A model generated the notes under the pieces. The model searched no databases. It was not told the DNA's origin and saw only the letters and a program-made list of their open reading frames with translations. This document shows, piece by piece, positions 17,596 to 25,482 of a DNA stretch of 64,000 nt. Made by a program: the position numbers and the translations under genes. The stretch covers positions 1-64,000 of the forward strand of contig JAFVFN010000015.1 in NCBI GenBank assembly GCA_017475405.1, in the 5' to 3' direction. Source of the stretch: Elusimicrobiaceae bacterium. GTDB lineage: Bacteria; Elusimicrobiota; Elusimicrobia; Elusimicrobiales; Elusimicrobiaceae. Position 1 is the first letter of the stretch; each line of letters begins with the position of its first letter.

Positions 17596-17829
17596 ATATG
17601 TTCTCCTTTTTGTGTTTCCGGAGAACGTGATAAAAACGGCTGCTACCTTTGAGCCTTGGAAATAACCCATTAATAACAGCCGTGGTCTACTGCATAGCAG
17701 TAAACACTCGGTACAAAACAGCGGGATTATAAGTTCCTCTGCTTTGCACCTAAAACAGCTGCTTTTGGATTTCCAAGTGCTTGGTAAGCTCTGCGTTTCT
17801 AAAACGCTTCCAAAAACAGATCAAATTAT
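17596..17829 (-). ncRNA. Structured pilin leader RNA, copy L3
   Basis: Likely -10 TATACT (17836-17841). P1 CUGUUUUUGG (17810-17819) with CCAAAAGCAG (17759-17768, one G-U). Hairpin GCGUUU/AAACGC. Pseudoknot CUUGGAAAU (17769-17777) with AUUUCCAAG (17655-17663). A 12-bp stem GGUGCAAAGCAG/CUGUUUUGUACC. Hairpin UACUGC/GCAGUA. Final stem ACGGCUG (17677-17683)/CAGCCGU (17636-17642), then UUUUU. Confidence 0.75.
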
Positions 17830-17902
17830 ACTTATAGTATAATAAAAAAGACCGGCTTTTATCCAGTCTTTTATTGATGCAGGTTTTAAATATATGGAGA
17901 GA

Positions 17903-18313
17903 TTACTTTTCGGCAGGTTTAAAACTGTTATAAAACTTACGGCAAAATTGTACTTTTACTCCCAATGCTTTTAAATTATCCTGTAACCCTCTGTCATCGG
18001 TAACTGCAATTACGCGTTGGTTGGTTTGGGCCAAATAGCTGGCGCGTTCGTAAATGACTTCATCAGCGGAGTTTTCTTCGGCAAAAGAAATATGTACTCC
18101 GGCGCGGTATAAGGGACCCACCGGGCGAAACGTACCGTCAAAAATTACCTCATAGGTATGCATTTCGTAGCGCGGGTCCTGGGACATTTCCGTCAGAAAA
18201 TCTAAAAAATCATTCGTGACTTCTTCTTCGCTGCGGGCAAATTCATATAAGAAGCTGCGTACTAGGTTCAGACCGTCTATTAAATATACGGTGGGTTTGG
18301 TGGTAATATACAT
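17903..18313 (-). CDS. YacP-like NYN-domain (PIN-fold) protein, probable RNA nuclease
   Basis: 136 aa from the ATG at 18311-18313. A longer frame runs back into the tmRNA region and is not credible. TVYLIDGLNLVRSF near residue 8, EVIFDGTF near 55, SADEVIYERA near 82 and VIAVTDDRGLQDN near 100 provide the acidic residues of the NYN nuclease site. Bacillus YacP (Rae1) is a ribosome-associated endoribonuclease; activity here is by homology only. It is divergent from tmRNA. Confidence 0.75.
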   Translation of the reverse strand: MYITTKPTVYLIDGLNLVRSFLYEFARSEEEVTNDFLDFLTEMSQDPRYEMHTYEVIFDGTFRPVGPLYRAGVHISFAEENSADEVIYERASYLAQTNQRVIAVTDDRGLQDNLKALGVKVQFCRKFYNSFKPAEK

Positions 18314-18401
18314 AAGTTGCCTTTTTATTTTAAAATTGCTATAAGAAAATGATACAATATAATACTTAAGTTTTACAGCTATTTGATAATTTCTGTATTT
18401 C

Positions 18402-18745
18402 GGGGGTGTAATAGATTTGACGGGTATCTGTTGCCTTTCGGGAGCAAGTACCGGTTGGCCAGGCCGGTTAAAATAGGGCCACAAAAATAACTAACGACAA
18501 TCAAGTCGCTTGGGCTAACGCTTAGTCCACTGCCTCTTTTGCGTGTTCCCTGCGCAAAAGAACGGCGGTCAAACACAGGGAATGCTGCAATCTGGGCGCG
18601 GGCCGTCCCGGTTGCTTAAGACTAACGGACCAAACTGTAAGCGTGTTTCCTTGCGCTTAGCTTACAGTACTTAGCAAGGATAAACTTGTAGCGCCTGAGA
18701 GGAGAAGATGTTCGGACGGGGGTGCGAATCCCCCCACCTCCACCA
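18402..18745 (+). ncRNA. ssrA: Transfer-messenger RNA (tmRNA)
   Basis: 344 nt with encoded CCA. The 5' end GGGGGUGUAAUAGAUUUGACGGG and the 3' end with T-arm GGGGGUGCGAAUCCCCC plus CACCUCCACCA form the tRNA-like domain. The acceptor pairs GGGGGUG/CACCUCC. The tag frame ends at UAG 18523-18525. Read back it encodes NDNQVAWANA with either ATKIT before it (resume codon GCC at 18478) or a shorter start at ACT 18490. It rescues stalled ribosomes. Complementary pseudoknot arms follow the tag. Confidence 0.96.
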
Positions 18746-18776
18746 ATACAGAAATTGTAATTTATAAGGAGTGAAT

Positions 18777-20183
18777 ATGGCAGATATTAAGTTTGGAACG
18801 GACGGTTGGAGAGGCATTATTGCCTGGGACTTTACCTTTGATAATGTATATTTACTGGCGCAGGCGATGGCGGACTATATTAACGGTAATGCCCCCGTTT
18901 TGGAAAACGGCAAAATGCCGAAGATTTTTGTAGGATATGACCGCCGTTTTATGTCCGACCGATTTGCTGCCGATATTGCCTCTATTTTCCGTTCCAATAA
19001 AATTGATGTCATCTTGTCTGACCGGCCGGTTTCCACGCCGGTAGCTTCGGTTCTAACTCTAAATAAATGCTGGATGGCCATTATGGTAACCGCCAGTCAT
19101 AACCCGGCGCACTTTAACGGTATTAAGGTAAAAATTGCCGGTCGTTCCGCTCCGGCTCGTATTACACGAGATATGGAAGCCTTACTGGGACAGAACTCCA
19201 TTTTAAAATTGTACGGTCAAAAAGCCGAAGAAAAAGACTTAACGGATGTATACTTTAAATACTTGGCAAGCCGGATTAATACCAAAAAACTTAAAAACTT
19301 TAAAGGCAAAGTGGCCGTGGATTATATGTACGGTGCAGCCGCCGGATATTTGGAGAAGTTCTTACCGGCCAAGCAGGTAATTGTTCTGCACAGCGAGCAC
19401 AGTCCGGTATTTGGTGGAACACAACCGGAACCTGTAGAGAAAAATTTAGCACAGCTCAAAAAGACCGTTGTTGAAAAGAAAGCAGCCCTGGGCATTGCCT
19501 TTGACGGAGACGGAGACCGAGTGGCTCTGTTAGATGAAAAGGGTACCTATTTGACGCCGTGTTTTATTGCGGCCGTGCTGTGTGATTATTTTATTAAGCA
19601 TAAAAAACTCACGGGAAACATTGTACAGACTGTATCCATGGGATTTTTATTAAAACGCATTGCTCGGGCGCATAACATGCGTTTTGAAGAAGTGAATGTC
19701 GGTTTTAAGAATGTCGCCGAGCGCATGAATTTAGATGACGTGGCTTTTGGCGTAGAAGAAGCCGGTGGGTTTGCCTGGAAAGGCGGGCTTACCGATCGGG
19801 ACGGACTTGCGGTAGCGTTGGCATTTTTAAATGTTATGGCGGAAAGCGGCAAAAAGGCCAGTGAACTTTGCGCCGATATTATTAAAGAATACGGAGCTTC
19901 TGTTTACCAACGCAAAGATTTTAAATTGGCTAAGGCCGTAGATAAAGCGGTACTGACCGAAAAGCTGCGCAAAAAAATGCCCAAGAAAATCGGTACCCAT
20001 AAAGTAGTAGAACTAAATACGTTAGACGGTTTAAAAGTCATTTTGGATAATGATGACTGGCTCTTGATTCGGCCGTCCGGCACGGAACCGCTGCTTCGCA
20101 TTTATGCAGAAACAGCCACGAAGAAAGATACTCAGGCCCTGCTTGATTTGGGAGCTAAAACGGCAGGAGTAAGTGCGAAATGA
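18777..20183 (+). CDS. Phosphoglucomutase/phosphomannomutase family protein
   Basis: 468 aa. FGTDGWRG at the N-terminus, the phosphoserine loop VTASHNPAHFNGIK (about residue 105), the Mg site FDGDGDRVA (about 245), EEAGGFAW (about 325) and the phosphate-binding RPSGTEPLLRIYAE near the C-terminus are all present. It interconverts hexose 1- and 6-phosphates; which sugar cannot be told. ATG at 18777 follows AAGGAG by 5 nt. The stop overlaps the next ATG (ATGA). Confidence 0.93.
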   Translation: MADIKFGTDGWRGIIAWDFTFDNVYLLAQAMADYINGNAPVLENGKMPKIFVGYDRRFMSDRFAADIASIFRSNKIDVILSDRPVSTPVASVLTLNKCWMAIMVTASHNPAHFNGIKVKIAGRSAPARITRDMEALLGQNSILKLYGQKAEEKDLTDVYFKYLASRINTKKLKNFKGKVAVDYMYGAAAGYLEKFLPAKQVIVLHSEHSPVFGGTQPEPVEKNLAQLKKTVVEKKAALGIAFDGDGDRVALLDEKGTYLTPCFIAAVLCDYFIKHKKLTGNIVQTVSMGFLLKRIARAHNMRFEEVNVGFKNVAERMNLDDVAFGVEEAGGFAWKGGLTDRDGLAVALAFLNVMAESGKKASELCADIIKEYGASVYQRKDFKLAKAVDKAVLTEKLRKKMPKKIGTHKVVELNTLDGLKVILDNDDWLLIRPSGTEPLLRIYAETATKKDTQALLDLGAKTAGVSAK

Positions 20184-20533
20184 AGATTGCACTGGTAGAT
20201 GATTCGGTTATTTTACGTTCCGCTATCAAAAACGTGTTGGAATCTTCCGGGTTCCAAGTTGTGTTAGAAGCAGGGAGCTCGCAAGAACTTTTTAGCTTGC
20301 TCGAAAAAAGCAAAGCGGAACTGGTGCTTTTAGATGTATTTTTTCCTACGGAAAACGGACTGGATATGCTGGCCAAAATTAAACGTATCAGTCCGCAGGT
20401 CAAAGTCTTACTCGTCACCGGGATGCGCCAGGAGACGATTTTGGCCGAGGCCCAACGCTTGGGCGCTGATGGAGTACTTTATAAACCGTTTGATACCGAT
20501 GACTTACTGACTGCGATTGAGCGACTTAAATAA
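20180..20533 (+). CDS. Receiver-only response regulator (CheY-like)
   Basis: 117 aa, a single receiver domain. Acidic pair VDD (7-8), phospho-acceptor Asp in VLLDVFF (about 53), Thr in LLVTGM (about 81) and Lys in LYKPF (about 103) are intact, so it should be phosphorylated. No output domain and no kinase nearby. Its ATG overlaps the mutase stop. Confidence 0.88.
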   Translation: MKIALVDDSVILRSAIKNVLESSGFQVVLEAGSSQELFSLLEKSKAELVLLDVFFPTENGLDMLAKIKRISPQVKVLLVTGMRQETILAEAQRLGADGVLYKPFDTDDLLTAIERLK

Positions 20534-20577
20534 AAACTTCTCTTTGCTAGAATAAGCAAAATTATCGTTATAATTAA

Positions 20578-20604
20578 ACAGAGCAGACCTTGGGTCTGCT
20601 CTGT
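20578..20604. terminator. Terminator between response regulator and reverse transcriptase
   Basis: 12-bp perfect stem ACAGAGCAGACC/GGTCTGCTCTGT with a 3-nt loop, then TGTGTG. It lies between two convergent genes. On the minus strand it is followed by TTTAATTAT, so it may serve both. Confidence 0.7.
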
Positions 20605-20638
20605 TGTGTGTAAATCTCGGACTTATTCCGGACCGCAT

Positions 20639-23197
20639 TTATTTGTTAGCAGAGGGGTACAGGGTAAGTGTTTGGGTAAGCAGTATCGGTTTATCGGTCC
20701 CTTGGTGACAAAAGAGCATTTTTTTATTGTCTAGTTGTTCAATAAGAAACTGAGGGGATTCGGCGGAAATGATTTGTACATGATAGCCTTGCTTGAGTGA
20801 AGATTTAACCGAAACGTGTGCTTTGGACAAAGAGGAATATTCAACATATAATCCGTTTATGGGTTGAGCAGACGACTCAGGCGGAAAAGGACCAATTTTA
20901 ATTGGCAAGTGATGCCACTCAATGGGCGGCAGAGACTGTGTGGCAGACTTTATAAGCGGCAGAACGGTTTTATGGCGCTGATGAATAAAGGGAAGTGTAA
21001 TGACCCAATAAAAGTTTCCTTTTTGATATGAGTGTTCCACTTGAAATACAAAAGACATTTGGGTTTGCCGGGAATACGTAATCAGGTGCGGTACAAATCC
21101 GGACGGAACAATACCGGCCGGGAAAAATACCAGATTCACTTTTTCGCGTTGGGCCTGACCGATCAGATGGTGCAGCATATGCTGTGCGTTCCAATGGAAA
21201 GACGCAGGGGCAGTCAACGGAGTTTTATGTTTAAGGGAAATAAATCCCACGCGTATAGTTTGGGTAAAATCTTTAACCAGATAATTTTGCATATGGCTGT
21301 TGGCGCAAATCGTGTCTTGTAATTGGACTTGCTGGGGTAATATGGATAGGTTATCTTTATAATCAATATCGTTAATATGTTCAAATCGTCGTAACAAAGT
21401 TTCATACGAAAGAGAACTATGATATTGCAGATGCCGACGGGTATGAAATAAAATAAATTCATCTAAATGAATAAACCGGGGAGAGAGCAGCCATTTACGC
21501 GCTTCAAGTTTGCCTCGTTTGGCCGGCGGATTTAAAAAACCGGAGGGAAGCGGCTTGAGGAAATTCATCAGTGGAAAAAGTACATAGCGATGTTCAAAAA
21601 GATTACTGTTACGCAGTTGTTCAATATGCTTTTGTAAAGTAGAGCGACGTTGGCACAACATTGGGTTTAACGTAAGCGGAAAGAGAAGCGATAAAAGAAG
21701 TAGTTCCTGCAAGTCCTGTTTGAGATGTTGCTCGGCTTGAGTATTGGGGAAACGAATCGCTTCAATAACCTGTTGGATATCCTGATATAATAGTTCCAAT
21801 TCAGTCGGACGGTTAATGATCACAAACAGATAAAACAGTTTGATCCAAAAGCGGCTGAAGTCCAAAAAATTTTTGCCTTTAAAAAACTGCCTGATATGAC
21901 GCAGCGTTTCTGCGCGAGTACGATGCTTTTTGACTAACTGATGCAAAAAGATTTGACCGGACAGATACAATGATAATTGAGATACGGCGTTCTTAATGTG
22001 CAGCAGATTATGAAAATGATACTGCATATGGTAGTATTCCAATTCATGGAACAAAATGTTGGGACGTAACAGGGGCAGTTGGGCCGGTAAAAACCGGTAT
22101 AGGCTGTTATGTAGGCTGACTTCTTCTTCTAAAGCACGCAACCCGGCTGTACTGTTTTGATAATTAAAATAATGAATAAACAGTTTTTTATGCTGGATTT
22201 GCAGGGAGGGATCCTGCGCAAATGCATAAACGGGTCGTCCCGGCCCCTGTCGTTGCGTAAATACGAAGTTTGGGAAACACAAATGAAAGCACCGTTCCAA
22301 TGATAAATCCGAAAGGTTTAATTCTTCTACGGGTTTTACCAGTAAAATATCATCTACATATCGTCCGTAAAAGGCCGGCTCGGCGGATTGGATCAGAGCC
22401 TTGTCCAAACGTTGTAAATACCAATTCGCCAGAACTCCGGAGGATAATAACCCTACAGGAAGCACACCCGACGGGCAGGGGGACAAAAGCGGAGCAATTT
22501 GATCCAGGTAACGCTGGTGTAATACTTGCAGGGCATGGGTATAAGGACTGGTGCCAAATTCGGTTTCAAACTCAGACCATGGGATATGGATAGAGTAAAA
22601 GCAACGATAAATATCTAATAAAATAATCAGGCAATTTTGTTTGCGTTTTAGCAGCTTGCGTGCTTTACCAAATGCACCGTCTCGCCAGGCGGCGTATTGG
22701 GACATATATTTTTTAAACAGCGGGGTTCGCCGGGCGGTGTGTGGCGCAGCGTGTTCCCGCACGGAATATAATAACCGGCTAGCATAAACATGGCGCGGCA
22801 GTGTTTTATCGACCTTACTTCCCTCCTTGAGAATCCACAAGATATCCAGAATACGTGTGGGAATATCCGTCTGAATAAAAAAATTAACGGATTTAACGGG
22901 GTAATGCTCCTTAACAGAAACATTGTGAAAAAAACTGCCTGCCGGGTTGTACGTTGGGGCAGGCGGACGGATTTCTTTGGGGAGCATACGAAAAGAAACC
23001 TGAAAGTTATGCAGCGTAAGTCGTTCTAATACGTCTTTGCGCAGCTGCTCAAAAAAAGCGTTAGCCGATTTGCGGGCGTATTGGTCTTCGTATTGAGCCA
23101 GTTGGTTTTTGGTAAATAAGTCAATGGAGTCGTAGTAAAAATGGTTTTTTAAAAAATAGTAGGCCTGCTTTATTTGTTCAAGGGTAATTTCTAGCAT
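20639..23197 (-). CDS. Reverse transcriptase with C-terminal nitrilase-like domain (DRT/UG-type candidate)
   Basis: 852 aa. Residues about 50-350 form a reverse transcriptase palm: motif A IILLDIYRCFYSI (Asp195), motif B SGVLPVGLLSSGVLANWYL (about 243-261), motif C GRYVDDILL (Asp282/Asp283). A His/Leu-rich helical region spans about 370-600. Residues about 648-845 look like a nitrilase fold, with VGFISLK and NLVFFPAGIVPSG, but the catalytic Glu of FPE is Ala694, so that domain may be inactive. RT-nitrilase fusions are known in the unknown-group RTs that act as antiphage DRT systems (UG1/DRT1 type). It starts 9 nt after lptG, apparently in the same transcript. Confidence 0.8.
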   Translation of the reverse strand: MLEITLEQIKQAYYFLKNHFYYDSIDLFTKNQLAQYEDQYARKSANAFFEQLRKDVLERLTLHNFQVSFRMLPKEIRPPAPTYNPAGSFFHNVSVKEHYPVKSVNFFIQTDIPTRILDILWILKEGSKVDKTLPRHVYASRLLYSVREHAAPHTARRTPLFKKYMSQYAAWRDGAFGKARKLLKRKQNCLIILLDIYRCFYSIHIPWSEFETEFGTSPYTHALQVLHQRYLDQIAPLLSPCPSGVLPVGLLSSGVLANWYLQRLDKALIQSAEPAFYGRYVDDILLVKPVEELNLSDLSLERCFHLCFPNFVFTQRQGPGRPVYAFAQDPSLQIQHKKLFIHYFNYQNSTAGLRALEEEVSLHNSLYRFLPAQLPLLRPNILFHELEYYHMQYHFHNLLHIKNAVSQLSLYLSGQIFLHQLVKKHRTRAETLRHIRQFFKGKNFLDFSRFWIKLFYLFVIINRPTELELLYQDIQQVIEAIRFPNTQAEQHLKQDLQELLLLSLLFPLTLNPMLCQRRSTLQKHIEQLRNSNLFEHRYVLFPLMNFLKPLPSGFLNPPAKRGKLEARKWLLSPRFIHLDEFILFHTRRHLQYHSSLSYETLLRRFEHINDIDYKDNLSILPQQVQLQDTICANSHMQNYLVKDFTQTIRVGFISLKHKTPLTAPASFHWNAQHMLHHLIGQAQREKVNLVFFPAGIVPSGFVPHLITYSRQTQMSFVFQVEHSYQKGNFYWVITLPFIHQRHKTVLPLIKSATQSLPPIEWHHLPIKIGPFPPESSAQPINGLYVEYSSLSKAHVSVKSSLKQGYHVQIISAESPQFLIEQLDNKKMLFCHQGTDKPILLTQTLTLYPSANK

Positions 23198-23206
23198 GGC
23201 GGCGGT

Positions 23207-24289
23207 TTAGAGTTTAAGCCATTTAAATTCGGCCCAAACCGCAGCACTGAAAAGTAGTACCGGGCCCCATCCTGCCAAGTAAGGGTTCATATATCCGTTT
23301 TGTCCCATGGAGGTAACCATGGAGATCAGCCACCAGAAAGCAAAGGCAATAACTAAGGACATGATGATATTTAGGATTTTACTTTTTCGCCGGGTACTAA
23401 TGGCAAACGGCATGCCCAACAGACACATAACTACCGTTACAAACGGGGTGGCCAGTTTGGATTGCCGGGTCGTCTCGGCCGCATAGTGTGCCAGTCCACT
23501 TTGCCCGTAGAACCGGATCTTGGTGGTTAAATCCCGGATGCTTAAGAGTTTATCTTCGGCCTTGCTGACCGCCATATGTTGCGGGGCCGTTGCAAACGGG
23601 GCCACTTTGTGGGTAAATGATTCTTCAGTGGTATCCATGTCACTAAGAAAGGTCCGCTCAATCCCATTTTGTAAGATCCAATGTTGCTGCTCAGCATTCC
23701 AAATCATCTTTTGGGCGATGAGCTGCGTAGAGATGTTCCATTGTTCGTTATAGGTGTCAAATGACACACGCTGCATGATCCCTTTGGCAATATCCACCTG
23801 CTTGGCAAAAAGCATTTGGTAGGGGGAAATTTTAATAACTACATCGTTTTCCACGTTGGGGTTAAACCCGATCGCGGGTTTGATGCGGGTATAATAAATC
23901 TGATCGGCCTTAAGATTGAGGGACGGTACGATAAATTCCTGCACAAGCATAGTGCCCGCTACCACTACTAAAATACAGGAAATAATGGGTTTAAAAAGTT
24001 GTTTGGGTGCAAACCCGCCAGCTACGCAGGCTGTCCATTCTCCGTTGGCGACCATTTCACTGATTACGGAAATAGCCCCTAACAAACAGGCTACCGGCAT
24101 AATGGTGGTTAACCAATTGGGGAACGTGCAGGCCGCGTAAGCCAGTAGATCCCATACAGTGGTAGTACCATTACTGAGGTTCTTCATTTTTTCAAAGATA
24201 TCACCCAATACGACCAGGGTAGTAAAAATCCCCAGTGCAAAGAAAAACGGCCCCCAAAATTTACGGGCAATATAACGGTATAATCGCAT
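23207..24289 (-). CDS. lptG: LPS export permease, LptF/LptG family (second of pair)
   Basis: 360 aa. YjgP/YjgQ-family inner-membrane permease that, with LptB, moves lipopolysaccharide to the periplasmic bridge. Three N-terminal membrane helices (about 12-36, 55-80, 95-118), a periplasmic jellyroll (about 125-260) and three C-terminal helices (about 270-355). Its ATG overlaps the end of lptF by one base. No lptB or lptA in the window. Assignment of F versus G rests on gene order only. Confidence 0.88.
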   Translation of the reverse strand: MRLYRYIARKFWGPFFFALGIFTTLVVLGDIFEKMKNLSNGTTTVWDLLAYAACTFPNWLTTIMPVACLLGAISVISEMVANGEWTACVAGGFAPKQLFKPIISCILVVVAGTMLVQEFIVPSLNLKADQIYYTRIKPAIGFNPNVENDVVIKISPYQMLFAKQVDIAKGIMQRVSFDTYNEQWNISTQLIAQKMIWNAEQQHWILQNGIERTFLSDMDTTEESFTHKVAPFATAPQHMAVSKAEDKLLSIRDLTTKIRFYGQSGLAHYAAETTRQSKLATPFVTVVMCLLGMPFAISTRRKSKILNIIMSLVIAFAFWWLISMVTSMGQNGYMNPYLAGWGPVLLFSAAVWAEFKWLKL

Positions 24290-25383
24290 TAAATATTTAA
24301 CCTCTTACGCCATAAGTAACGGCCTATTATAATACCGACCAGTACCGGTAACCACGGACCGGGGTAAGCCAGCCAACCGAATTTTTTACCCAGGGAAATC
24401 CCCAAGGTCATGAGTAAATAGAACGAAAAAATAATGATAACGCTAAACAGCATGCCCCATCCTTTATTGGTGCGTTTACCCAGTGAAAATCCAATCGGAC
24501 AGCTGACAATAAGCAAAATAAGCGGAGAAAGTGCCATGACATTACGCATACTGATTTCGCAGCGGTATTCGTTGCGGGTCGCTTTATCAAGAGGAGTATT
24601 ATGGAGCCTTCTGAACAGCCGGCTGGTAGTCATTTCTCCTACGCGCAGTCTGCGCTGCTGATTGCGAAACAGTGAAATATGCATGGTGTATTCATCAAAA
24701 TTGGCGGCTGTAAAGGCCGAGGGATCCTTGCCGTCTAATCGTTGCATTTGGCCGTCATAGAGTTGAAGCCCCATGGCCGTGTCGGTCAGTATGACCTTGC
24801 CGCGTGTGGCGTTGACCTTGGTGGAAAGGGCTGCGGAATCTTCTTTTTTAATGAGTTGGATCATGTTGGCTTCGTTTGTTTTGGGGTCTAACTCTTCTAC
24901 GTACAGGGTCCATTCTCCTAAATCCAAGAGGGTGCGGGGTTCCAAATTCACTTTGGTAATCTTACTGCGTGCTTCGGTACGCAGATTAAGTACTTTTTGA
25001 TAACTGCGCGGGGTAATCCAGTTACTCATAATCACCAAAATGACAGATAAAATGACCGCACATCCGGCCAACGGACGTACGATTTCTTTAAATGAAAACC
25101 CGGCTGCGCGCAATGCAATTAACTCGCCGTGCTCGCTCATGGTGGTCAGAGTCAGTAAAATGGCAATCTGAAATGCCATGGGGGCACTTAGACAAAACAC
25201 GTCGGGCACTAAATTAAGCAGTGAAGAGGCCACCCATCCCCAACTAGTACCGTAGTTCATCGCCATATTCATAACCCGGATAAAGTGGTTCATGAAGATG
25301 ACAAAGGTCAGTATCCCCAGTACCCCGGCAAATACAGTTAGCAAACTTTTGGCAATGTATTTAGTAAAGATTCCGAGACGCAT
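24289..25383 (-). CDS. lptF: LPS export permease, LptF/LptG family (first of pair)
   Basis: 364 aa with the same layout: N-terminal helices (about 10-35, 55-80, 100-122), periplasmic domain with LEPRTLLDLGEWTLYV (about 150), C-terminal helices from about 275. Family motif SEHGELIALRAAGFS near residue 85-100. No ribosome site; TGT-TAAAAT ends 7 nt before the ATG, so it is probably leaderless. It heads the lptF-lptG-RT unit. Confidence 0.88.
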   Translation of the reverse strand: MRLGIFTKYIAKSLLTVFAGVLGILTFVIFMNHFIRVMNMAMNYGTSWGWVASSLLNLVPDVFCLSAPMAFQIAILLTLTTMSEHGELIALRAAGFSFKEIVRPLAGCAVILSVILVIMSNWITPRSYQKVLNLRTEARSKITKVNLEPRTLLDLGEWTLYVEELDPKTNEANMIQLIKKEDSAALSTKVNATRGKVILTDTAMGLQLYDGQMQRLDGKDPSAFTAANFDEYTMHISLFRNQQRRLRVGEMTTSRLFRRLHNTPLDKATRNEYRCEISMRNVMALSPLILLIVSCPIGFSLGKRTNKGWGMLFSVIIIFSFYLLMTLGISLGKKFGWLAYPGPWLPVLVGIIIGRYLWRKRLNI

Positions 25384-25390
25384 ATTTTAA

Positions 25391-25399
25391 ATTTTAACA
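25391..25399 (-). promoter_or_regulatory. Extended -10 of lptF (leaderless start)
   Basis: Minus strand TGT-TAAAAT (25391-25396) followed by 7 nt and ATG. No Shine-Dalgarno sequence. Confidence 0.5.
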
Positions 25400-25482
25400 A
25401 AATATAAGCGATGACGGGAAAAAAGTTATTTTTTAAGTAGCACAGCCGTGCGATAATTTATAAAATAGAAAATGAGGGTTTA

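Noticed and set aside
18314..18484. Upstream extension of the YacP-like frame
   Set aside because: It runs into the tmRNA 5' end and has no ribosome site; MYITTKPTVYLIDG is the natural start.
20639..23197. Reverse transcriptase as part of a diversity-generating retroelement acting on pilin tails
   Set aside because: No template/variable repeat pair is visible, pilin tails differ throughout rather than at adenines, and the RT carries a nitrilase-like domain unlike DGR enzymes.
20639..23197. Reverse transcriptase as a group II intron maturase
   Set aside because: No maturase or HNH domain and no intron RNA ends around the gene; it sits in an intact operon.
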